The notes: generated by a model from the sequence alone, not told the origin. Positions 1-5,529 are shown, numbered from the stretch's first letter. The stretch: DNA of 5,529 nt from TMED23 sp913054205 (GCA_046582495.1 JAYGEG010000138.1:1-5529), one strand, 5' to 3'. Translations and numbers: made by a program.

Positions 1-674
1 AAATCTCCAACACCATCGATATGACCTTCCATTGTGTCGCCTGAAACTACGGCTGCAACACCTGCCGGCGTACCCATATAAATCAAATCACCAGGCTGCA
101 ACTCGCAAAGACCCGAAAGATAATTGATCGTTTCAGCCGTATCCCAAATATGGAGATCAAGTGTGCTTTCCTGTTTGGTCTCTCCGTTGACTTTAATCCA
201 AATAGCGCCGTCGCCGGTGTCAGGATGACCAACATCGCTAACAGGACGGAGTGCTGTACAAGGTGCAGAATTATCGAAGCCTTTACCCATATCCCACGGG
301 CGCCCGGTTTCTTTGGCTTTGTTTTGGATGTCACGGCGGGTTAAATCGATGCCAACGCCATAACCCCAAACATGATCCAACGCATCTTCAACGCTGATAT
401 CCTTGCCACCTTTTCCAATCGCTGCAACCAGCTCAATTTCATGATGCAGATTAGATGTTTGGCTTGGATACGGGATGGTAGCGCCATTTTCAACAACTGC
501 ATCGGCCGGTTTCATAAAGAAAAATGGTGGCTCACGATCCGGGTCTGAACCCATTTCAATCGCGTGCGCACGATAGTTTCGTCCAACACAGTAAATACGG
601 CGAACCGGGAAGCGTTCTTCACTGCCTTCGATCGCGACAGAGGCCTGCTCAGCGGGTGAAATTGCATAACTCAT
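1..674 (-). CDS. Fumarylpyruvate hydrolase-like enzyme (FAA hydrolase family), C-terminus cut by window edge
   Basis: Translating the minus strand from ATG at 674 gives 224 uninterrupted residues running off the window. The protein has the FAH-fold signature: metal-binding HHEIE (E79 and E81), GVGID (D110), the KGFD segment with K131, and the GTPAGV loop at 201-206. The N-terminal RRIYCVGRNYRAHA and the EPPFFFMKP segment (49-56) are typical of the fumarylpyruvate hydrolase branch, which cleaves fumarylpyruvate to fumarate and pyruvate at the end of the gentisate pathway, in the cytoplasm with Mg2+ or Mn2+. Family members are about 225-235 residues, so only a few residues should be missing. 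AGGAG (plus-strand 684-688) lies 9 bases before the ATG and supports this start. The gene is divergent from threonine synthase, and no other gentisate gene is visible. A related acylpyruvase or oxaloacetate decarboxylase activity (FAHD1-like) cannot be excluded by sequence reading; family assignment is firm, substrate is inferred. Confidence 0.88.
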   Translation of the reverse strand, partial: MSYAISPAEQASVAIEGSEERFPVRRIYCVGRNYRAHAIEMGSDPDREPPFFFMKPADAVVENGATIPYPSQTSNLHHEIELVAAIGKGGKDISVEDALDHVWGYGVGIDLTRRDIQNKAKETGRPWDMGKGFDNSAPCTALRPVSDVGHPDTGDGAIWIKVNGETKQESTLDLHIWDTAETINYLSGLCELQPGDLIYMGTPAGVAAVVSGDTMEGHIDGVGD

Positions 675-797
675 TAACGATTGCTCCTAACGCAAAATAT
701 TCCTAAATTTGGCGCTACATTACATCTCTACTCCTAAACTGCAAGCTATCCTCATCTAATTTACGCGCATCTGCAAAAGCTATTAAATGGACCCGAA
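675..797. promoter_or_regulatory. Intergenic region between divergent genes, presumed to hold both promoters
   Basis: This 123-base AT-rich stretch separates the start codons of the hydrolase (leftward) and threonine synthase (rightward), so both promoters should lie here, although I see no convincing -35/-10 pair. The hexamer TCCTAA occurs three times (685-690, 701-706, 732-737), at spacings of 16 and 31 bases; the first copy overlaps the hydrolase Shine-Dalgarno. A five-codon ORF (ATG at 787) ends in TGA overlapping the threonine synthase ATG at 798 and is probably chance. Regulatory function is inferred from gene arrangement only. Confidence 0.4.
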
Positions 798-2024
798 ATG
801 ACCGAAATATCAACCTTTGTTACCCACCTTGAATGTAGCGAAACCGGCAAGAAATATGAAGCCGATACACTCCATGGGCTATCTGAAACTGGCAAACCAC
901 TTCTTGTGCGCTACGATCTTGAAGCTTTGGCCGAAGCGATAGACAAAACGACCGTGGCAGCTCGTGAACCTGAGTTTTGGCGCTACCGAGAATTCCTGCC
1001 GGTTAGAAAGTCCGAGAACATTGTCAGGCTTGGAGAAGTCATGACGCCGTTATTGCCAGCACCTAACCTGCGATCTGAATATGGCGGCGGAGAAATTTTG
1101 ATCAAAGACGAAGGGCGTTTACCAACAGGCTCATTTAAAGCGCGCGGTCTGGCAATTGCTGTCTCAATGGCGAAAGAGCTCGGCATTACGCGCATGGCAA
1201 TGCCGACAAATGGAAATGCTGGGGCTGCACTTGCTGCATATTGTTCTCGGGCGGGAATTGAGACTTATGTTTTTTGCCCCGATGACACGCCCGAGGTCAA
1301 TGTTCGCGAAATAGCCTTTCAAGGTGCCAACACCTATCTCGCCAATGGTCTAATCAATGATTGCGGCCGAATTGTTGGTGAAGGCAAAGAGATTATGAAT
1401 TGGTTCGACACCTCAACTTTGAAAGAGCCTTATCGCATCGAAGGCAAAAAAACCATGGGGCTGGAACTCGCCGAGCAGCTCGGCTGGGAAGTGCCTGACA
1501 TCATCCTCTACCCGACAGGCGGCGGCACCGGCCTCATTGGCATGTGGAAAGCCTTTGCAGAACTGGAAGCGATTGGCTGGATCGGCAGTAAACGCCCGCG
1601 CATGGTCGCCGTACAGGCAACTGGCTGCGCGCCGATCGTCAAAGCCTTCGAGGAAGGCAAAAGACATGCTGAGCCTTGGGTCGATGCCCATACCATTGCG
1701 GCCGGCATTCGCGTTCCGGCAGCAATTGGCGATTTTCTTATACTGGATGCTATTCGTGAAAGTGATGGCTTTGCTGTTGCAGTTGATGATGACCTGATCA
1801 ATCAAGCTCAAGAAGAATGCGCCAAAAAAGAAGGCATACTACTTTGCCCAGAAGGCGCGGCAACACTGGCGGCGTTCAAACAGGAACTGGCGTCAGGCCG
1901 CATCGACAAAAAAGAACGCGCTGTTTTGTTCAATTGTGCAACGGGCTTAAAATATCCAATGCCTGAGGCAGGTATAACAATCGATCTCAATCAGCCGATT
2001 GATTATTCTTCTTTTGCGTCTTAA
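798..2024 (+). CDS. thrC: Threonine synthase, short PLP-dependent form
   Basis: The 408-residue protein is a fold-type II PLP enzyme that should convert O-phospho-L-homoserine and water to L-threonine and phosphate, the last step of threonine synthesis, in the cytoplasm. Visible landmarks in order are an N-terminal ribbon-like segment (residues 10-40), the PLP lysine in GSFKARG (K114), TNGNAGAA (137-144), the glycine-rich PLP-phosphate loop PTGGGTGLIG (239-248), EGAATL (352-357) and NCATGLKYP (379-387), the last being characteristic of threonine synthases over threonine dehydratases. The N-terminal segment resembles the zinc ribbon of related enzymes but keeps only one cysteine of the knuckles (C13). 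Many alphaproteobacteria carry a longer threonine synthase of about 460 residues; this is the shorter plant/Thermus-like type. The ATG at 798 has only a weak GGA six bases upstream, but the N-terminal alignment to the family favours it. Neighbouring genes are unrelated, with no homoserine kinase or dehydrogenase in view. Confidence 0.88.
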   Translation: MTEISTFVTHLECSETGKKYEADTLHGLSETGKPLLVRYDLEALAEAIDKTTVAAREPEFWRYREFLPVRKSENIVRLGEVMTPLLPAPNLRSEYGGGEILIKDEGRLPTGSFKARGLAIAVSMAKELGITRMAMPTNGNAGAALAAYCSRAGIETYVFCPDDTPEVNVREIAFQGANTYLANGLINDCGRIVGEGKEIMNWFDTSTLKEPYRIEGKKTMGLELAEQLGWEVPDIILYPTGGGTGLIGMWKAFAELEAIGWIGSKRPRMVAVQATGCAPIVKAFEEGKRHAEPWVDAHTIAAGIRVPAAIGDFLILDAIRESDGFAVAVDDDLINQAQEECAKKEGILLCPEGAATLAAFKQELASGRIDKKERAVLFNCATGLKYPMPEAGITIDLNQPIDYSSFAS

Positions 2025-2052
2025 TTAATTTCATAATCCTGCATAGAAATTT
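2025..2052. other. Short convergent gap with a 12-bp palindrome
   Basis: Only 28 bases separate the threonine synthase stop from the stop of the leftward ORF. A perfect palindrome, TAGAAATTTCTA, spans 2044-2055 and includes the leftward stop codon. It is all A/T apart from two G-C pairs and is not followed by a T-run on either strand, so it is not a good intrinsic terminator. No other termination signal is evident for either gene. Confidence 0.35.
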
Positions 2053-2757
2053 CTAGCCATTTTCTAATGCTGCCTGATCCATTTCTAAAAAAGTAAAACC
2101 AGCCCCACTCAATTTTTTTTGCGTATTTGTTAGTCGGGGGCTGCGCGTATCCGAGCCAACAAAGAAAATGACAAACGCCTCGCGGCCGGTCCAAAACAAC
2201 AGCGGGACTCTGATCATATCAGCATCTGCATAAGTTTGATCATCGGGGTTATCTGGAACATAAACCAACGCTTGAGGTAGCGGTAAAAATGCCGAAAGAA
2301 GCCAGTCTTGAAAGTTATAAAGCGAGCTTACCAGACTTAATTTTTCTTCAAGTATTGGCTGGCTAGCATTGATTTTATGAACGATGAAATCAAAGTACCG
2401 AATTAAAAACATCTGCTGGTGTTTTCCCCAAACGTCACAATAAACCGGCAAATGTCCCCGAAAAACCGGCAAATGTCCCCGAATGAAATCAAATTGATCC
2501 CGTGAAGTTTGCAATTCCCCCATTGGTGGCTGGTTGAACAGGCGATACCATTTTGAATTTAACCGAAGCCCTTTTTCGCCCGCAATATCGAGTACGACAT
2601 GCGACACAGTACAGTCGAAACTGAGATGACCACCCTCGTCTATCGTAATCGTGACTCGCTCAGGAGACCAATTTTTGCTCCCGAACGGCACGAGGAGTTG
2701 AGATTGAAGCGGTCGCTTAGCCAATGGACACCCGTTTTCCGGTGGCAATAGACGCAT
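2053..2757 (-). CDS. Uncharacterised protein; C-terminal part faintly resembles degenerate PD-(D/E)XK nuclease folds
   Basis: I do not recognise this protein. The frame is open from 2823, but its first residues would overlap the oxidoreductase gene; the ATG at 2757 has GGAGG six bases upstream and gives 234 residues. There is no signal peptide or membrane segment. Residues 93-98 and 100-105 repeat RGHLPV because of a 21-bp tandem duplication. The C-terminal third (about 178-228) reads as a beta-hairpin (VPLLFW, then FVIFFVG), a short helix (LTNTQKKL) and a closing strand (AGFTFLEMD). That order resembles the core of VSR/DUF559-like nuclease folds, but hydrophobic residues stand where acidic catalytic ones would be expected, so an active nuclease is not supported. 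It overlaps the oxidoreductase by 41 bases and is probably co-transcribed with it. Lack of an initiator ATG near the end of the overlap leaves open that it is a 5'-truncated remnant. No long competing ORF covers 2053-2716. Confidence 0.55.
   Translation of the reverse strand: MRLLPPENGCPLAKRPLQSQLLVPFGSKNWSPERVTITIDEGGHLSFDCTVSHVVLDIAGEKGLRLNSKWYRLFNQPPMGELQTSRDQFDFIRGHLPVFRGHLPVYCDVWGKHQQMFLIRYFDFIVHKINASQPILEEKLSLVSSLYNFQDWLLSAFLPLPQALVYVPDNPDDQTYADADMIRVPLLFWTGREAFVIFFVGSDTRSPRLTNTQKKLSGAGFTFLEMDQAALENG
2442..2483. repeat. Exact 21-bp tandem duplication, two copies
   Basis: AAACCGGCAAATGTCCCCGAA occurs at 2442-2462 and again, without any mismatch, at 2463-2483. The period is seven codons, so the leftward ORF stays open and gains a second RGHLPV motif separated by one aromatic residue. 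Identity of both copies suggests a recent duplication, for example by replication slippage, or a unit maintained by selection. I find no further copy elsewhere in the window. Confidence 0.95.
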
Positions 2758-3703
2758 TGATCGCCTCCATGACTTCAACTCCATGCAGCGCCTGTTCTGG
2801 TTTGATATAGAACGGTGCACCACCTTCTATCGCATCGGCGAAGTTTTCCAGTTCCGTACGTTGCCAATCAATATCATCAAAAGTCTGGTTCTCTGTATTT
2901 CCCGCTGTATCAGCGACAACCAGTTCGGTTGGGCTACGTAATTCGATCCAACCTTCGGAGCCAAAAACCTGCATCCGCCAATATTCGCCCGTCGACATCA
3001 AGGTCGCAAGATAGCCGGTCGCACCGGATTTAAAGCGCAATAACATCGTCGTCACGTCGTCTACATCATTCGGAGAATGGCGACGATCACTATCGACGAA
3101 TACGCTTTCAACATCACCGCAAAGATGTATCAAAGCATCCAAACAGTGGATGCCGCGGGCAACCATGCCGCCAGCCGGATTATTTGCACGCTCGCCGCGC
3201 CACGAGCCAGCCGGAATATTCATCGCCGTTATGCCGCAAAAATGGGCCTCAACATGTTGAACATCACCGATACGCCCCGCGCCAATCATTTTGGTAAGCG
3301 CCGAAATTGACGGGTAATAGCGCCGGTTAAAGCCAACCGCCAAAACGACGCCGGCATCTTCACAGGCTTTAATGGCGGCTTTCGCTTCAGCTAGGTCAAG
3401 CGTAAAGGGTTTTTCGACAAAGACGTGCTTACCCGCACCCGCGGCTGCGATAATTTGTTCCGCATGGGCAAAGGGCGGCGTCGCCAAAACGACAGCGTCG
3501 ATTTCAGGATTATTCAATACACTGGAAAAATCGTCTGTAAGCTCAATACCAGTCTCGGCAGCAAGCGTTTTATAATTTTCGAGCGTGCGGGCGATGCCTG
3601 TTGAAAATCGAATTTTACGGCTTTTCGCAACATCAGTTCCCTGAATTGAATTTAGCAAAACACTTCCCCAGCGTCCCAAGCCATTTAGTGCTGCAATAAT
3701 CAT
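2717..3703 (-). CDS. Gfo/Idh/MocA family NAD(P)-dependent oxidoreductase
   Basis: The 328-residue protein has the two-domain layout of the family. The N-terminal Rossmann fold begins with NGLGRWG (7-13), then VVLATPPFAHAEQ (71-83) and the catalytic EKP motif at 97-99 (K98). GFNRR (124-128) leads into the C-terminal alpha/beta domain, where GIHCLDA (184-190) supplies the expected active-site H186 and D189. The aspartate often found four residues before that histidine is A182 here. Members oxidise or reduce sugars, inositols, sugar nucleotides or related polyols in the cytoplasm; the substrate cannot be read from sequence. Length is typical and the protein looks intact. A strong purine-rich Shine-Dalgarno (plus-strand 3708-3716) sits four bases before the ATG at 3703. 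The downstream ORF overlaps its 3' end by 41 bases, suggesting one transcript. No sugar transporter or partner enzyme is visible alongside. Confidence 0.9.
   Translation of the reverse strand: MIIAALNGLGRWGSVLLNSIQGTDVAKSRKIRFSTGIARTLENYKTLAAETGIELTDDFSSVLNNPEIDAVVLATPPFAHAEQIIAAAGAGKHVFVEKPFTLDLAEAKAAIKACEDAGVVLAVGFNRRYYPSISALTKMIGAGRIGDVQHVEAHFCGITAMNIPAGSWRGERANNPAGGMVARGIHCLDALIHLCGDVESVFVDSDRRHSPNDVDDVTTMLLRFKSGATGYLATLMSTGEYWRMQVFGSEGWIELRSPTELVVADTAGNTENQTFDDIDWQRTELENFADAIEGGAPFYIKPEQALHGVEVMEAINASIATGKRVSIG
2764..2768 (-). promoter_or_regulatory. Shine-Dalgarno GGAGG that decides the start of the 2053-2757 ORF
   Basis: On the minus strand GGAGG lies six bases before the ATG at 2757. 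It sits within the oxidoreductase coding sequence, where it also encodes the Met-Glu of VMEAIN, so the match could be chance. The other in-frame ATGs, at 2823, 2784 and 2523, looked less suitable: the first two lie deeper in the oxidoreductase gene and the last has no visible ribosome-binding site. Confidence 0.4.
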
Positions 3704-3959
3704 TCAACTCCCCTCTGCAATAATCTTACCGGCCACACACCTCCAATGAAAGACCCCATTAAAACCGGCTGGCGAATTGAAAAAGGTTTCACATTCTTCA
3801 ACTCAGGGAATGAATATTTCGATATTTTCAACCAAGTTCGATGATTGATTGCAAGAACCCTAGATTTTTCGTTAAAGAATTAATTCACGAGATCAAATTA
3901 CATTTTAGATTATTGCAGTCATATGTTATTCGAAATATGGCATGTCTTCTTGATTCTTA
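3704..3959. other. AT-rich intergenic region without a convincing gene
   Basis: This stretch separates the leftward oxidoreductase from the rightward kinase remnant, so it should contain the oxidoreductase promoter and once held that of the kinase. A 32-codon plus-strand ORF at 3746-3844 has no ribosome-binding site and is not called. Small symmetric elements are present: AATAT-TTCG-ATATT at 3813-3826, the palindrome GAATTAATTC at 3877-3886, and CATAT-N10-ATATG at 3920-3939. In AT-rich DNA these may be chance; none can be assigned to a known regulator. Confidence 0.4.
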
Positions 3960-4247
3960 ATGATCGATTTAATTTTAACTGAGGCAATATTTAGTTGTAA
4001 TACAACAATAAATTCCCAAATAGAACTAATGTTAATAGCACCCAAAATCGTAATTATTGGATTATTTCTTCTTATTATTCTGATTATTGGCAGTTATATC
4101 CAAATTCAGTCAGACAGCGCTGAAAGATCCATACGAATAGGTGTTTTGCACTCGCTCACAGGGACCATGGCAGACAGCGAGAAACCAGTTGCCGATGCAA
4201 TCATGATGGCGATGAGCGTCGAATTAAGCAATTCATGGTCAACTTAA
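3960..4247 (+). pseudogene. N-terminal remnant of a sensor histidine kinase: membrane anchor and start of an amide/urea-type binding domain
   Basis: The frame encodes 95 residues. A strongly hydrophobic helix at 29-47 is followed by RIGVLHSLTGTMADSEKP (59-76), the opening strand and loop typical of periplasmic binding domains of the urea/amide branch (Peripla_BP_5; UrtA, FmdD and AmiC-like proteins). Such domains are normally well over 300 residues, but here similarity stops near residue 84, after DAIMMA, and the frame ends 11 residues later. The next frame immediately carries kinase HATPase sequence, so this is the front of a gene that lost its middle. The real start may be the ATG at 4029 (residue 24), just before the membrane helix; neither ATG has a good ribosome-binding site. 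The intact protein was presumably a membrane-anchored sensor of amides, urea or branched-chain amino-acid-like ligands; ligand type is inferred. Alternatively it is the end of a plain lipoprotein-like binding protein, but the adjoining kinase argues against that. Confidence 0.72.
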
Positions 4248-4576
4248 TATCCAATTCGATCAAATTCACGCCGAGTCACGGTAAGATTGATCTCAATGGG
4301 TATATCGATGATGAAGGCAACTTTGTCATCAAGATTTCCGATAATGGTGTCGGCATGACCGAGGATGAATTGAATGCGGCAAAAGAAAAATTTATCCAAG
4401 TTGGCAATGATATGGAGGCACAAAATCAAGGTGCCGGATTAGGTTTACCACTTACCATTGGATTGATTGAGTCTCATGGTGGCTCAATGCATATGGAAAG
4501 TGAGCCGGGAATCGGGACGACTATATTGTCAGTACTTCCAAAAAGCAGATTGTCTATTCTGGGAAACCAGCTTTAA
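4208..4576 (+). pseudogene. C-terminal remnant of the same histidine kinase: HATPase_c domain
   Basis: From GDERRIKQ (4208-4231) onward this frame matches the end of a sensor histidine kinase. Counting from the ATG at 4235, the N box is NLISNSIKFTP (3-13, Mg-binding N7), the G1 box DNGVGM (36-41), the F box around KFIQVG (52-57) and the G2 box GAGLGL (66-71), followed by PGIGTT (91-96). All ATP-binding motifs are intact, so decay is recent or the break is young. The dimerisation/phosphoacceptor (HisKA) domain with its H box is absent, as are any PAS or receiver domains. The frame is offset from the upstream membrane/binding-domain frame, and 4235 has no ribosome-binding site, so a working product is unlikely. 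The C-terminal tail overlaps the convergent amidohydrolase gene by 23 bases. A free-standing 113-residue HATPase protein is the alternative, but GDERRIKQ before the ATG clearly belongs to the same domain. Confidence 0.8.
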
Positions 4577-5402
4577 TCTTGAACAATCGTACAGCATTTC
4601 GAAAGGCGATATTTTCAGCAACTTTGCGCGGTAATTGATTGATCCAATTGCGGTGTTCTTCAACGAGTGAAAGATAATCGCCCCAGCGACCGGTCACATA
4701 TGTATCTGTGCCATAAACAAATCGATCGGGATGCCTAAGAATGACGTCCTTCCAAGCCTTATCGAGCGTGCCACCAGGCGCAATATCACCCGCTCTAAAG
4801 GACACGCCGGTCCACAGATTTTTGTAGCGATCGAGCATTTTTCCAACAGTATCGGCTGGCTCACTCATACCGGCATGAGCCCACAATATTTTGAGTTTTG
4901 GGTCTAGTTCAAACAACACCGCGACAGGCAATGCATCCGAATGAATTTGCAAATAAATATCATATTTTACAGCGAGTTTTACCAACCCCCTCACTTGTGG
5001 GGTTAAGGCGGCACGCGGGTCAAAAAGATGAAATTCGCCGACCGCTTTATAGATGCCCTTCTTGAGCCGCTCGGTGAGATATTCGAGTGTCGCCTGCTGA
5101 GTAAACCAGTTGGAAGAATTAACACCGTCGCGATACGGCCGGAGGCTGGGTACAACGATATCCTTATTGAGTCCGTAGAGCTTTAAAGTCCCATCATCAG
5201 GCGTTGAGGAGATCAGCGCTTTTACGACACCAGCCTTTTTGAGAATGTCAAAAATTTCATCCGGTTTATAAAACTGCCAAGCCGGTTGGCTGTAATGAAC
5301 ATGGGTATCGAACAACGGCAGCACGCCGTCAGCTTTGCCGGGCAGAACCAAAAAACAGCTAAAAACGACGACGCATAAAATTCTCGTCAAAAACATCCTC
5401 AT
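4554..5402 (-). CDS. Exported amidohydrolase-superfamily metal-dependent hydrolase
   Basis: The 282-residue protein starts with a basic n-region and a hydrophobic core (about 8-20), with a likely signal peptidase site after GKA (residue 24), so it should act in the periplasm or outside the cell. The mature part reads as an amidohydrolase-2-type TIM barrel: FDTHVH (metal-binding H34 and H36), GEFH (E123), IHSDA (H154), WAHAG (H176) and YGTD (D233), the expected order of metal ligands and catalytic aspartate. It presumably hydrolyses a C-N, C-O or similar bond of an unknown substrate; lactonase or decarboxylase activity is also known in this superfamily. AAGGAG (plus-strand 5410-5415) lies seven bases before the ATG at 5402. 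Its start overlaps the upstream gene by ATGA, implying translational coupling. Its stop lies inside the kinase remnant on the other strand. No key residue appears to be missing. Confidence 0.85.
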   Translation of the reverse strand: MRMFLTRILCVVVFSCFLVLPGKADGVLPLFDTHVHYSQPAWQFYKPDEIFDILKKAGVVKALISSTPDDGTLKLYGLNKDIVVPSLRPYRDGVNSSNWFTQQATLEYLTERLKKGIYKAVGEFHLFDPRAALTPQVRGLVKLAVKYDIYLQIHSDALPVAVLFELDPKLKILWAHAGMSEPADTVGKMLDRYKNLWTGVSFRAGDIAPGGTLDKAWKDVILRHPDRFVYGTDTYVTGRWGDYLSLVEEHRNWINQLPRKVAENIAFRNAVRLFKIKAGFPE

Positions 5403-5529
5403 TCGATGTCTCCTTTTTTGGGCGCTTCTTCATATTTTGCTTTGATATTGGATATCAGAGGGTAGAGCGCAGCACAAAGCGCAATCATAAAGCCATATCC
5501 GCCTTCTTTATAGGCGTGGCGGCGAAAAA
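5399..5529 (-). CDS. C-terminus of a membrane-associated protein, possibly a family 2 glycosyltransferase (5' part outside window)
   Basis: The only minus-strand frame open to the window edge encodes 42 final residues: a basic patch (RRHAYKEGG), a hydrophobic helix (YGFMIALCAALYPLIS) and a charged tail (KAKYEEAPKKGDIE). A basic patch, then GG and a single C-terminal helix ending near a KY/KL charged tail, is a pattern I associate with ends of some family 2 glycosyltransferases of envelope polysaccharide synthesis, but the segment is too short to prove it. The stop TGA overlaps the amidohydrolase start as ATGA, and the amidohydrolase Shine-Dalgarno lies within its last codons, so the two are almost certainly one operon. 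The frame itself is well supported by this coupling; the function is a guess. Confidence 0.5.
   Translation of the reverse strand, partial: FRRHAYKEGGYGFMIALCAALYPLISNIKAKYEEAPKKGDIE

Noticed and set aside
83..706. ORFs at 83-334 (minus), 150-344 (plus) and 524-706 (plus)
   Set aside because: All overlap the well-supported hydrolase frame on 1-674 and carry no recognisable motif.
1413..1811. Minus-strand ORF of 132 codons, and a second at 1508-1801, within threonine synthase
   Set aside because: Both are antisense to a fully conserved enzyme gene, show no family motifs, and their open frames follow from the codon pattern of the sense strand.
1988..2001. CAATC-AGCC-GATTG stem-loop followed by a T-rich stretch, considered as a terminator
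   Set aside because: It lies inside the threonine synthase coding sequence before its stop, has a five-pair weak stem, and the following T-rich stretch is interrupted.
2442..2483. Tandem 21-bp units considered as ends of an insertion sequence or a short CRISPR-like array
   Set aside because: There are only two abutting copies with no spacer, no inverted partner, no transposase and no target-site duplication, and the reading frame continues through them.
3077..3575. Plus-strand ORFs inside the oxidoreductase gene (3077-3310, 3372-3575)
   Set aside because: They are antisense to conserved Rossmann-fold coding sequence and rich in Ala, Ser and Arg in low-complexity fashion, as expected for shadow frames.
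3746..3844. 32-codon plus-strand ORF in the intergenic region
   Set aside because: No ribosome-binding site precedes it, the composition is unremarkable and no homology is recognisable; probably chance.
4235..4576. Free-standing small HATPase protein starting at ATG 4235
   Set aside because: The conserved domain sequence GDERRIKQ begins upstream of that ATG, there is no Shine-Dalgarno, and the preceding fragment has the expected N-terminus of a sensor kinase.

Overview
The window is about 5.5 kb of bacterial DNA of moderate GC content (under 50% by eye), densely packed with genes on both strands. Protein style points to a proteobacterium, most likely an alphaproteobacterium; this is inferred from resemblance to families I know and not from a marker gene. 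There are no tRNA or rRNA genes, no CRISPR array and no intact mobile element.

Layout. (1) Positions 1-674, minus strand: a fumarylacetoacetate-hydrolase-fold enzyme, most like fumarylpyruvate hydrolase, missing only its C-terminal end at the window edge. (2) Positions 675-797: the shared upstream region of two divergent genes. (3) Positions 798-2024, plus strand: a complete short-form PLP-dependent threonine synthase whose N-terminal zinc-ribbon-like region has lost most of its cysteines. (4) Positions 2053-3703, minus strand: a Gfo/Idh/MocA-family NAD(P)-dependent oxidoreductase, followed by an unrecognised ORF whose likely start lies inside the oxidoreductase gene. The ORF carries an exact in-frame 21-bp tandem duplication. 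(5) Positions 3704-3959: an AT-rich gap with no convincing gene. (6) Positions 3960-4576, plus strand: remains of a sensor histidine kinase. A membrane anchor and the first residues of an amide/urea-type periplasmic binding domain are joined out of frame to a well-preserved HATPase domain, so the middle of the gene is gone. (7) Positions 4554-5529, minus strand: a probable two-gene operon. The end of a possible glycosyltransferase overlaps by ATGA the start of an exported metal-dependent amidohydrolase, whose own stop overlaps the end of the kinase remnant.

The genes do not form one obvious pathway. Fumarylpyruvate hydrolase (gentisate catabolism) and threonine synthase are divergent neighbours without a metabolic link visible here. 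The clearest unusual feature is the internally deleted sensor kinase, whose junction can be placed to within about ten bases. The orphan ORF at 2053-2757 is the only candidate for undescribed biology. I see no defence system, biosynthetic cluster or novel RNA in this window.
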